From contig CP019636.1 in assembly GCA_002163975.1 (NCBI GenBank), positions 6,823,501 to 6,887,500 on the forward strand: a DNA stretch of 64,000 nt, read 5' to 3'. Origin of the DNA: Nostocales cyanobacterium HT-58-2. Its GTDB lineage: Bacteria > Cyanobacteriota > Cyanobacteriia > Cyanobacteriales > Nostocaceae. Each line of letters opens with the position of its first letter. Position 1 is the first letter of the stretch. Below the pieces are notes generated by a model, which was not told the DNA's origin, made no database searches, and worked only from the letters and a program-made list of their open reading frames with translations. Both the position numbers and the translations under genes were made by a program. Below, one piece after another: positions 33,315 through 41,750 of this stretch.

Positions 33315-33543
33315 GAACGCTGAGAAAATAGTTGGATGTGGATTTTGGCTCAAATTTTCCTATCAATAGACTACAGCTACCCATTTCGGGAGATTATGCA
33401 AAGTGCCGTCATGACTTTTTTAGCATGACCTTTGCTGCTTAAAAAGCAACAGAGGTCAAAGGACTTGAACTCATCATTGACCTAAGTAGGACAGCTACTG
33501 CCAAAATAATCTCAGCAGGGCTGATACCATAGGAGTCGCGTTG

Positions 33544-35478
33544 ATGGCTAGACCACTTATCTCACGCAAACAATATCGCGGACAGATCGTTCGCTGGTTA
33601 TTCAGAGAAGACAGAAGTGACAAGGGGGGCAGGCACCCTCAGTATCCCTGGTGGCAAGTGATGTGCTTAACAGGGGTCGATTACTTCTCGACGCTTGGTT
33701 ATCAACCAGGGATAGCCGCATTGGCAGCAGGGCTACTTTCTCCTGTAGCTACTTTAATTTTAGTTTTGTTGACTCTGCTTGGAGCATTGCCCATCTATCG
33801 ACAGGTTGCGGCAGCTAGCCCTCATGGTGAAGGGTCGATTGCGATGCTCGAACATCTCCTTCCTTGGTGGCAAGGTAAGCTGTTTGTCCTTTGTCTGCTT
33901 GGCTTTGTGGCAACCGATTTTATTATCACTATTACCCTTTCAGCGGCTGATGCAACAGCCCACATCATCGAAAATCCTCTGGTGCCAACTTTTTTTCACG
34001 GACAAGCAATCCCCATCACGCTCATTCTGATTGCACTGCTTGGCGCAGTATTTCTCAAAGGTTTTCAAGAAGCGATCAGTCTTGCTGTTTTCCTAGTTGC
34101 CACCTATTTACTGTTGAACCTAGTCACTATTGGCGTTGCTTGGTATCAGATTTTACGTGATTCATCTGTGATTTTTAGCTGGCAGACTGTGCTGTTCACC
34201 AAATATCAAAATCCTTTACTCATGTTTGGTATATCCGCACTGCTATTTCCTAGGTTGGCATTAGGATTATCTGGTTTTGAGACGGGTGTGGTGGTCATGC
34301 CCCTTGTAAAGGGTAACTCCAGCGACACGGAAAAAAGTCCTATCGGACGCATCCAAAATACACACAAACTGCTGACCGCTGCAGCGATCATTATGAGCTT
34401 CTTTTTGCTCACAAGCAGTTTCGTGACGACTTTACTCATTCCAGCCGCAGAATTCCAATCGGGGGGGAAAGCCAGTGGACGCGCCCTTGCATACCTAGCC
34501 CATCTTTATCTGGGCAATGGTTTTGGAACTCTTTATGATTTGAGCACAATTTCTATTCTGTGGTTTGCTGGTGCATCTGCAATGGCAGGGCTACTCAATA
34601 TTGTCCCTCGTTATCTGCCGCGTTACGGAATGGCACCCGACTGGGCACGCAAGAGACGACCTCTCGTGTTGATATATACAGCAATTGCTTTTGCTGTCAC
34701 AATTCTATTTAAGGCAGATGTAGAAGCACAAGGTGGAGCCTATGCAACCGGTGTACTGGTGTTGATCACTTCTGCAGCCTTTGCTGTCACCCTATCTGCT
34801 CGCCGTCGACTCTCAAAGCGAGGAATGTTGTCTTTTGGTACCATTACACTGGTATTTCTGTACACTACCATCGTTAATATTATTGAGAGACCAGAGGGGA
34901 TTCAGATTGCTGCCTTCTTCATTGGTACAATTGTTGCTACCTCCCTCATTTCACGAGTCTGGCGCTCCACTGAACTGCGAGTTGAGCAGATAGAAATGGA
35001 CGAAACGGCTCGTCGCTTCATTGCCGAAGAGGCAGAGAGCCAGGGTACGATACGACTGATTGCAAACCGATTGAATGAAGGAGATGAGCAGGAGTACTTC
35101 TTGAAAGAGAAGGAAGTCCGCGAGGATAACCATATTCCACCGACAGATTCAATTTTGTTCCTGGAGATTGAGGTATCCGATGCTTCAGAGTTCGCAAACA
35201 GCATTCGGGTCAGAGGAGTTCAGGTAGGTAATTACCGCATTCTGCGAGCTCAAGCTGCTGCTGTACCAAATGCGATCGCAGCCATCCTTCTATATATCCG
35301 TGATCAAATCGGGAAGCTACCGCATGCCTACTTTGGTTGGATAGAGGGCAATCCAATCCAATATTTGCTGCGCTTTATTCTATTTGGCGAAGGGGATATT
35401 GCTGTGGTCACTCGCGAAGTGCTTCGTAAGGCTGAGAAGAAGCCTCAACGGCGTCCTGTTATTCATGTTGGCGGTTAA
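33544..35478 (+). CDS. APC-superfamily permease (amino acid or cation transporter)
   Basis: The 644-residue protein has about twelve membrane helices with the APC start WWQVMCLTGVDYFSTLGYQP (family: G-x-D-Y-x-x-S-x-G) and ALGLSGFETGVVVMPLV in helix 6. The first 35 residues are charged and cytoplasmic. After the last helix (about residue 470) comes a soluble C-terminal domain of about 170 residues containing RLIANRLNEGDEQEYFLKEKE and IPYTDS-like SILFLEIEVSDASEF. This design occurs in bacterial APC permeases annotated as amino acid transporters; the substrate is unknown. The ATG at 33544 follows TAGGAGTCGCGTTG; a TTG directly before it is also in frame. Confidence 0.78.
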   Translation: MARPLISRKQYRGQIVRWLFREDRSDKGGRHPQYPWWQVMCLTGVDYFSTLGYQPGIAALAAGLLSPVATLILVLLTLLGALPIYRQVAAASPHGEGSIAMLEHLLPWWQGKLFVLCLLGFVATDFIITITLSAADATAHIIENPLVPTFFHGQAIPITLILIALLGAVFLKGFQEAISLAVFLVATYLLLNLVTIGVAWYQILRDSSVIFSWQTVLFTKYQNPLLMFGISALLFPRLALGLSGFETGVVVMPLVKGNSSDTEKSPIGRIQNTHKLLTAAAIIMSFFLLTSSFVTTLLIPAAEFQSGGKASGRALAYLAHLYLGNGFGTLYDLSTISILWFAGASAMAGLLNIVPRYLPRYGMAPDWARKRRPLVLIYTAIAFAVTILFKADVEAQGGAYATGVLVLITSAAFAVTLSARRRLSKRGMLSFGTITLVFLYTTIVNIIERPEGIQIAAFFIGTIVATSLISRVWRSTELRVEQIEMDETARRFIAEEAESQGTIRLIANRLNEGDEQEYFLKEKEVREDNHIPPTDSILFLEIEVSDASEFANSIRVRGVQVGNYRILRAQAAAVPNAIAAILLYIRDQIGKLPHAYFGWIEGNPIQYLLRFILFGEGDIAVVTREVLRKAEKKPQRRPVIHVGG

Positions 35479-36113
35479 AGATACTCTTCGTTGCACAGCA
35501 ATGAAAGCGGAAGATGCTCAAGAATGAGGAGAGAAACTGTCTTCGCACCGCTACATTTTGTTAGTTTCCTATGTTCACACAAAAAACTTCCTCCCTTTGC
35601 TGATCCACACAGAGCAAGGGGATTTTTTTGAGGCTGTAACAAATAAGTAACTCGATGTGAATAAATGTAGGATGGGAAGCGCGAAGTATAACTCATGTTA
35701 CTCAAATAATTGATGCGTTACGGCTACGCCTAACACATCCTACTCAAATAATTGATGCGTTACGGCTACGCCTAACACATCCTACAAAAAATTCTGTCTG
35801 TTTACTTATCATATGAAATACAACGGTTGCAAAATTTATGCCTTTTGCTACAAACTAGTTGACACGAACATTAGGTTGATAACAATTTTTAAGTAAAACA
35901 TTGCACTAAATCAACGAAAAATTTGATATAATTTCACGTTTTACACAAGACTATCAATAACAATTTTCTAGTAAAAAAAGACGCCAATATATAGCAATTT
36001 TAACTACATCTTGACTTTTATAAAAAATAAAATTTTTGACAACTTTACAAAAATAATTATGAGCAAAATAAAGGCAGAAAAGAAGACTGATAATTTGTGC
36101 TCGGAGACGACGA
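35479..36113. other. Spacer with dispersed palindromic repeats before flv3
   Basis: This 635-base stretch contains no gene. From about 35640 it holds a relative of the element at 1188-1243 (AAGTAACTCGATGTGAA and TGTAGGATGGG) followed by a perfect tandem duplication at 35702-35785. The final 200 bases are AT-rich and hold the flv3 promoter; TATAAT at 35927-35932 with TTGCAC at 35901-35906 is a candidate but has a 20-base spacer. Confidence 0.5.
35702..35785. repeat. Perfect 42-bp tandem duplication
   Basis: Two identical 42-bp units (35702-35743 and 35744-35785) each contain GATGCGTTACGGCTACGCC and TAACACATCCTAC. The unit resembles one end of the palindromic GTAGGATG-type element found at 1188 and 44381. 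Perfect identity suggests a recent event. Confidence 0.9.
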
Positions 36114-37829
36114 ATGGTAGCGCTCGCAGAGAACGTCCAAAAAAGGCTAACTGTACAAACTGTTGAAATAGCTCCTAACACAACAGCGATTCGCTGTCTT
36201 GATTGGGACCGCGATCGCTTTGATATAGAATTCGGATTGCAAAACGGTACTACATACAACTCATATCTGATTAAAGGTGACAGAATAGCTCTCGTTGACA
36301 CCTCTCATACCAAGTTTCGCGACTTATATTTAAATACACTCAAAAGCCTCGTCAACCCGAAGGCAATTGATTACATTATCGTCAGCCACACAGAACCAGA
36401 CCACAGCGGCTTGGTTGAAGACGTTCTCCAGTTAGCTCCTAGAGCCACCGTCTTAGCGTCAAAAGTTGCACTCCAGTTTCTAGAAAACCTGGTACACGAT
36501 CCATTTTCTAAACGGATTGTGAAAAGTGGCGATCGCGTAGATTTAGGTCAAGGACACGAAATTGAATTCGTGAGTGCGCCTAACCTGCACTGGCCCGATA
36601 CCATATTTAGCTATGACCGCAAAACTGAAACTCTCTATACTTGCGACGCCTTTGGAATGCACTATTGCAGTGATGATACCTTTGACATCAACCTAGAGGC
36701 GATCGAACCTGACTTCAAATTTTACTACGACTGCTTGATGGGTCCCAATGCCCGTTCCCTGCTGAATGCCATGAAGAAAATGGGCGACCTTGGGAAAATT
36801 AGAACTATCGCCAACGGACATGGACCCCTACTTTACCACCATCTTGATATTCTCAGAGAATGTTACCAGAGTTGGAGTCAAAAACAAGCCAAGGCAGAAA
36901 CAATAGTCGCCTTATATTATGTCTCCGACTACGGACACAGTGAGCGTCTTGCCCACGCAATTTGTGAAGGTATCCAGAAAACTGGGATTGGCATCGAAAT
37001 GATGGATCTCACAACAGCAGAGATTCAAGAAATCCAAGAACTTGCAGGTCGCTCAGCTGGCATCATTATTGGTATGCCCCCAAGTGCTAACGTTGCGGCT
37101 CATGCTGCTATCAGTTCGCTGTTAGCTGTCGTCAAGAAGCAAGTTATTGGACTCTTTGAGTGCTACGGTGGGGATGATGAACCCATTGACCCACTTCGTA
37201 GAAGATTTCTCGAACTTGGCATTAAGGAAGCTTTCCCCGCAATCCGGATTAAAGAAACTCCTAACACAGCCACATACCAACTGTGTCAAGAAGCTGGTAC
37301 CGACTTGGGACAGTTGATTGTCCGCGAACGCAACATTAAGCAAATCAAGTCCATTGACGCCAACTTAGAAAAAGCGTTGGGTCGGATTAGCAATGGACTC
37401 TACATTATCACAACCAAAAAAAGTGATGTCCAAGGTGCAATGCTCGCTTCTTGGGTTGCTCAAGCCAGCTTGCAGCCATTGGGATTTACAGTTGCTGTCG
37501 CCAAAGACCGCGCAATTGATTCCTTAATGCAAGTGGGTGATAAGTTCGTCCTTAACGTTTTGGAAGAAGGAAATTATCAAGAATTAAAGAAACACTTCCT
37601 CAAGCGTTTGCTTCCTGGTGCTGATAGATTTGCTGGGGTCAAAACCCAAACAGCCAAAAACGGTTGCCCCATTCTCACAGAAGCTCTCGCCTACATCGAA
37701 TGCGAAGTTGTGAGCAGCATCGAATGCAGTGACCACTGGCTCTTATACTGTACCGTTCAAGATGGTCGAGTCTCTAAATCTGATGGGCTCACAGCTGTTC
37801 GCCATCGCAAGGTTGGCACCTACTATTAA
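36114..37829 (+). CDS. flv3: Flavodiiron protein Flv3-type (likely Flv3B)
   Basis: Class C flavodiiron proteins reduce O2 to water with electrons from the photosynthetic chain. The 571-residue protein has a beta-lactamase-like di-iron domain (1-260), a flavodoxin domain (about 265-410: ALYYVSDYGHSERLAHAI) and a flavin-reductase-like domain (about 425-571: GLYIITTKKSDVQGAMLASW). The iron ligands are intact: H92-x-E94-x-D96-H97 in HTEPDHSG, with further histidines in NLHWPDT and NGHGPL. Intact ligands identify the Flv3 (or Flv4) type. It is followed by a ligand-poor flv1, the order seen for the heterocyst-specific flv3B-flv1B pair of Nostoc 7120; the B label is inference. Confidence 0.88.
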   Translation: MVALAENVQKRLTVQTVEIAPNTTAIRCLDWDRDRFDIEFGLQNGTTYNSYLIKGDRIALVDTSHTKFRDLYLNTLKSLVNPKAIDYIIVSHTEPDHSGLVEDVLQLAPRATVLASKVALQFLENLVHDPFSKRIVKSGDRVDLGQGHEIEFVSAPNLHWPDTIFSYDRKTETLYTCDAFGMHYCSDDTFDINLEAIEPDFKFYYDCLMGPNARSLLNAMKKMGDLGKIRTIANGHGPLLYHHLDILRECYQSWSQKQAKAETIVALYYVSDYGHSERLAHAICEGIQKTGIGIEMMDLTTAEIQEIQELAGRSAGIIIGMPPSANVAAHAAISSLLAVVKKQVIGLFECYGGDDEPIDPLRRRFLELGIKEAFPAIRIKETPNTATYQLCQEAGTDLGQLIVRERNIKQIKSIDANLEKALGRISNGLYIITTKKSDVQGAMLASWVAQASLQPLGFTVAVAKDRAIDSLMQVGDKFVLNVLEEGNYQELKKHFLKRLLPGADRFAGVKTQTAKNGCPILTEALAYIECEVVSSIECSDHWLLYCTVQDGRVSKSDGLTAVRHRKVGTYY

Positions 37830-38028
37830 GACTGACGCGGTCAGACAGCGAGCAGTTCAAAGGAGAAGCAAGTGGCGTTTTCCCTCCGAACGCGAGTGCG
37901 TCTCCGTTAGGAGAAAGAAACTGCGGTGCTGCAAGAGGTGAGACCAGTGCTGTCTCACCGCGTCTTTGCGTCTCCGCGTCCTCTCTAACCTCATCCCCCT
38001 ATCTCAAAACTCCCTTCACTCGACAACT

Positions 38029-39741
38029 ATGAGCAATCCCAATCCTCGCGACGTACAAGTACTACCGATCGCTACAAACACCACAGTACTAAGGGCACGC
38101 AGTTGGACACGTCTACGGTTTGAAATTGAATACGCACTTGCAAAGGGTACCACCTCCAATTGCTATTTCATTGAAGGTGATAAAACTGCAATTATTGACC
38201 CACCCCCAGAAACTTTCACACAAATTTTTCTAGAGGCATTACAAAAGTCTGTTGACCTGAAAAAGTTAGATTACGTTATTCTAGGTCACTTTAATCCTAA
38301 CCGAGTAGCAACTCTCAAAGCTCTGTTAGAACTTGCACCACAATTGACCTTCGTCTGTTCCCTTCCTGGCGCTGCGAATTTGCGTGCAACTTTCCCCAAC
38401 CACAAATTAAACATTATGGTGATGCGGGGGAAAGAAACTCTAGATTTAGGTAAGGGTCATGTGTTGCGCTGTCTCCCCATCCCCAGTCCTCGTTGGCCAG
38501 CAGGTCTTTGTACTTATGACCAGCAAACTCAGATACTATACACTAACAAGCTATGCGGTGCTCATATCTGTGGTGATGAGGTCTTTGATGAAGACTGGGA
38601 CCTTTTAAAGGAAGACCAGCGTTACTACTTCGATTGCTTGATGGCTCCTCATGCAACTCACGTACAAGCGGCTCTGGAGAAAATATCAGAACTGCAAGTG
38701 AGAATGTTTGGCACCCTTCATGGTCCTTTGGTACGCTACGGCTTGGTAGAACTGACCCAGTCTTATCAGCAATGGAGCCGTTCTCAAACCGATCGCGAAA
38801 TTACTGTTGCCCTACTTTACGCCTCAGCTTATGGTAATACAGCAACTTTGGCGCAGGCGATCGCCCTTGGTCTTACGAAAGGCGGAGTGGCTGTAGAATC
38901 AATCAATTGTGAATTTGCTCAACCTGAAGAAATTCGTGCAGCTGTAGAAAAAGCTGATGGCTTTATCATCGGTTCTCCCACCATTGGTGGTAATGCACCA
39001 ACTCCTATTCACACTGCTTTGGGTATTGTGTTATCAAGCGGTGACAATAGTAAACTCGCTGGAGTGTTTGGTTCTTACGGATGGAGTGGTGAAGCTTTTG
39101 ACTTAATTGAAGGCAAACTCCGGGATGCAGGATATCGATTTGGGTTTGAGACGATGAAAGTCAAGTTTAAACCCTCAGATGTCCTTCTTAAGGAATGTGA
39201 AGAAACCGGGACAGACTTTGCTCAAGCTCTGAGAAAAGCCAAAAAACTGCGTTTGACTCAACCCGCAGCAACTCCTGTTGAACAAGCTGTCGGTCGGATA
39301 GTCGGCTCAGTTTGTGTTGTGACCGCAAAGCTGGGAGAAGTGTCTACTGGAATGATGGGGTCTTGGATTTCTCAAGCCACCTTTAACCCACCTGGAATTA
39401 CTCTTGCTATTGCCAAAGACCGAGCAATTGAAACTTTAATGTATCCGGGCGGTAAATTTGTCCTCAATATCCTACCAGAAGGCAATCAACAAGAATACAT
39501 GAAGCACTTCCGCAAATCTTTTGCACCAGGAGAAGACAGATTTGTGGATTTTCCCACAGAAGTTGCAGAGAATGGTTGCACTATTCTTACTGATGCTTCT
39601 GCATATCTTGAATGCTCTGTCAACAAACGCATGGAATGTGGAGACCATTGGGTTGTGTATGCGACTGTTGACAACGGTAAATTACTCAAACCCGATGCAG
39701 TGACAGCCATTCACCATCGCAAAGCTGGCAATCATTATTAA
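38029..39741 (+). CDS. flv1: Flavodiiron protein Flv1-type (likely Flv1B)
   Basis: The 570-residue partner of Flv3 has the same three-domain layout: di-iron-like, flavodoxin (ALLYASAYGNTATLAQAI) and flavin reductase-like (GSVCVVTAKLGEVSTGMMGSW). The metal motif is degenerate: where Flv3 has H-x-E-x-D-H, this protein reads GHFNPNR, so Glu, Asp and the last His are lost. That substitution is typical of Flv1, which works as a heterodimer with Flv3. The ATG at 38029 (MSNPNPRDVQVLPI) fits the family; the open frame runs 21 codons further upstream through repeat-like sequence. The gene lies 200 bases after flv3 on the same strand and is probably co-transcribed. Confidence 0.88.
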   Translation: MSNPNPRDVQVLPIATNTTVLRARSWTRLRFEIEYALAKGTTSNCYFIEGDKTAIIDPPPETFTQIFLEALQKSVDLKKLDYVILGHFNPNRVATLKALLELAPQLTFVCSLPGAANLRATFPNHKLNIMVMRGKETLDLGKGHVLRCLPIPSPRWPAGLCTYDQQTQILYTNKLCGAHICGDEVFDEDWDLLKEDQRYYFDCLMAPHATHVQAALEKISELQVRMFGTLHGPLVRYGLVELTQSYQQWSRSQTDREITVALLYASAYGNTATLAQAIALGLTKGGVAVESINCEFAQPEEIRAAVEKADGFIIGSPTIGGNAPTPIHTALGIVLSSGDNSKLAGVFGSYGWSGEAFDLIEGKLRDAGYRFGFETMKVKFKPSDVLLKECEETGTDFAQALRKAKKLRLTQPAATPVEQAVGRIVGSVCVVTAKLGEVSTGMMGSWISQATFNPPGITLAIAKDRAIETLMYPGGKFVLNILPEGNQQEYMKHFRKSFAPGEDRFVDFPTEVAENGCTILTDASAYLECSVNKRMECGDHWVVYATVDNGKLLKPDAVTAIHHRKAGNHY

Positions 39742-39748
39742 GCTTTAA

Positions 39749-39903
39749 AAGGGAACAGGCAACAGGGAACAGGCAACAGACTGTTTTATGTGGGAATTTA
39801 AACCCCACATAAAAACTGCAACTTGTAGAAGTTGGGGTCTGTGACTCCCCCACAGGAATAGGGAACAAGGAACTGTTCCCCGTTGCCTGTTCGCTGTTCC
39901 CTT
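39749..39903. repeat. Nested inverted-repeat element after flv1
   Basis: Outer arms AAGGGAACAGGCAACAGGG (from 39749) and GTTGCCTGTTCGCTGTTCCC (ending near 39901) enclose a perfect 11-bp hairpin TTTTATGTGGG / CCCACATAAAA at 39784-39814 with a 9-base loop, and a smaller GGGG/CCCC hairpin at about 39833-39856. GTTGCCTGTT-type repeats also occur near 55540-55575. The block may also act as the flv1 transcript end, although no U-run follows. Confidence 0.7.
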
Positions 39904-40354
39904 CTTTAATTTAGTAAATTTTATATATCAAGTCATAACTATAAGTAAAAAGCTACGGTTGACATCATGCAAAAGTTGGAAAATCTTCCGCATTTGCCAC
40001 AAGGACAACCGAATAAGTATTGTGTAAGGTTTAACTAAGGGATCAGTAATTGGCACATTTTATACCAGTTGCCAGACACTGAGTCAACCGTCCTGTCGTA
40101 TTTTCCTTGTTGTATGACTTCAGAAAACAGCAAAATTAAATTTCCTCTTTGGCAGTATCTCAACCAACCCGTCTTCGGTGACAGAATAAAGCTGGTATTA
40201 AGCCCCCGTCGCTTCGCGCATCTACATAGATTGGAACTTTTAGAACGGTGCTGGGCTAAAGAATGTGACGCAAAAGGACCACAACAGAATTCGTGATTAA
40301 TAGTTCGTAATTCGTAATTATTTTCAGACCTAATTACGAATTACGAGTTATACG
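39904..40354. other. Intergenic region between flv1 and the symporter gene
   Basis: No gene is supported in this 451-base stretch. A run near 40297-40350 contains AATTCGTAATT and AATTACGAATTACGAGTTA, overlapping inverted and direct repeats of an ATTACGAATT phrase that could fold and serve as a bidirectional terminator for the converging units. Confidence 0.45.
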
Positions 40355-41647
40355 TTACCCCTTATCAATAGAACGGGGCTTTTTGCCATCCAGCAAGGCA
40401 CTGACAGTCATATCGCCCATAACATTGATGACTGTACGGCAGCGATCCAAAAACCAATCCACGGTAATTAACAAAGCAATATACTGTGTAGGCAAGCCAA
40501 CGGAAGTAAACACCAGTGTCATCGTCACTAACCCTGCTTCTGGAATACCTGCTGCACCCACTGATGCAAAAATCGACGTGAGAATGACAACGAATTGCTG
40601 CCCAAGATTCAGATTTTGCCCAAGTACCTGGGAGATAAATAGCGCAGACATCGCCTCATAAAGCGCAGTGCCATCATTGTTGAAATTTGAACCAACTAAC
40701 GCGCCCAAAGAAGCAGAAGATTCTCGTAAGCCAATTTTGTTCTGTAAAGCGTCAAAGGTTATGGGCATTGTTGCCACTGAGGAATCTGTTGAGAAAGCTG
40801 TTAAAAAGGCATCAGAACCCCCACGCAGGAAGTTGAGTGGTTTCACCCAAGAACCTAATTTTACCCTAGTCAAGTAATAGCAAGCTTGCAAAGTCAACGC
40901 CAACAATACTGCTATAACGAACGCGCCTAGAGTTTTAAACGGCTCAAAGCCTTTTTCGGCAATCGTTTTACCAACGATTCCAAAAACTGCCAATGGCACT
41001 AAGGCGATAACCCAGTGTAGGATGCGAATGATAGCTTCAAACAAAATGCCAATAACCTGCTCAAGGGGTTGGTACTCTGTCTTGCCTTGAGCAACTTGCT
41101 CAGATTTTATCGCACGTAGAACAATGCCGAAGGAAAGAGCAACAACGATGAGCTGTACAGCATTGTTATCAACCAAAGGCTGAAGGACAGCTTGTGGTAC
41201 AGCGTCTTTCAAGAGTCCCCACGGATCAAAACCTTTACTGGCTGTTTGTGCACCTCCGGAAGCTATTAACCTTCCCCATGTCCCAGGACGCAGGACGTTT
41301 GCCACGAAAAGTCCAATCACAATGGCAACGGTTGTGTTAGTAAACAGTAACACCACCAAACGCCGTCCTGCTCTACCGGGGATGGTAGCCGTCATAAAGG
41401 TATGCAATACTGCCATCAAAATCAACGGCGTCGCAAGGGCGCGGAGAGCTTTTAGCACCAATTCGGCAGGAATTGCTAAAGTCTCTATTAAGGTTTTATT
41501 TGCTGGGCTAGGGTTTCCTGCACCCAATGCAATTCCTAGGGCGATCGCCAAAATGAGCGCGATAACAATTCGCAAAGTGAGCGGAATTTGTTTCCACCAA
41601 GGGCGAGATTTGGTTTCAGGCTTTCCGATGCTGTCTGTTTCGTTCAT
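40355..41647 (-). CDS. Dicarboxylate/amino acid:cation symporter (DAACS family)
   Basis: The 430-residue membrane protein belongs to the sodium- or proton-coupled glutamate/dicarboxylate symporters (GltP/DctA). It has the N-terminal LRIVIALILAIALGIALGAG, the helix LVLKALRALATPLILMAVLH, the hairpin motif FSTDSSVATMPITFDALQNK (family: serine-rich S-S-x-x-T-(L/M)-P) and the C-terminal GVPxAG-like GAAGIPEAGLVTMTLVFTSVG and DWFLDRCRTVINVMGD, which bind substrate and cation. Length and pattern are normal. It is divergent from dnaE-N, with 43-103 bases between possible start codons. The exact substrate cannot be told. Confidence 0.88.
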   Translation of the reverse strand: MNETDSIGKPETKSRPWWKQIPLTLRIVIALILAIALGIALGAGNPSPANKTLIETLAIPAELVLKALRALATPLILMAVLHTFMTATIPGRAGRRLVVLLFTNTTVAIVIGLFVANVLRPGTWGRLIASGGAQTASKGFDPWGLLKDAVPQAVLQPLVDNNAVQLIVVALSFGIVLRAIKSEQVAQGKTEYQPLEQVIGILFEAIIRILHWVIALVPLAVFGIVGKTIAEKGFEPFKTLGAFVIAVLLALTLQACYYLTRVKLGSWVKPLNFLRGGSDAFLTAFSTDSSVATMPITFDALQNKIGLRESSASLGALVGSNFNNDGTALYEAMSALFISQVLGQNLNLGQQFVVILTSIFASVGAAGIPEAGLVTMTLVFTSVGLPTQYIALLITVDWFLDRCRTVINVMGDMTVSALLDGKKPRSIDKG

Positions 41648-41750
41648 GCAAGACGCTCATTAAAGATTCTGGATAAGGCTGATCGCTATCATGGATAAAC
41701 ACGTTACTCTGGTAAACGCTTCTAGTTTTGACTGCTCATTGGAAACGTAT

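Noticed and set aside
39784..39814. Intrinsic terminator of flv1
   Set aside because: The stem is strong but ACTGCAAC and not a U-run follows, and it sits inside a repeat element, so it is listed as repeat.
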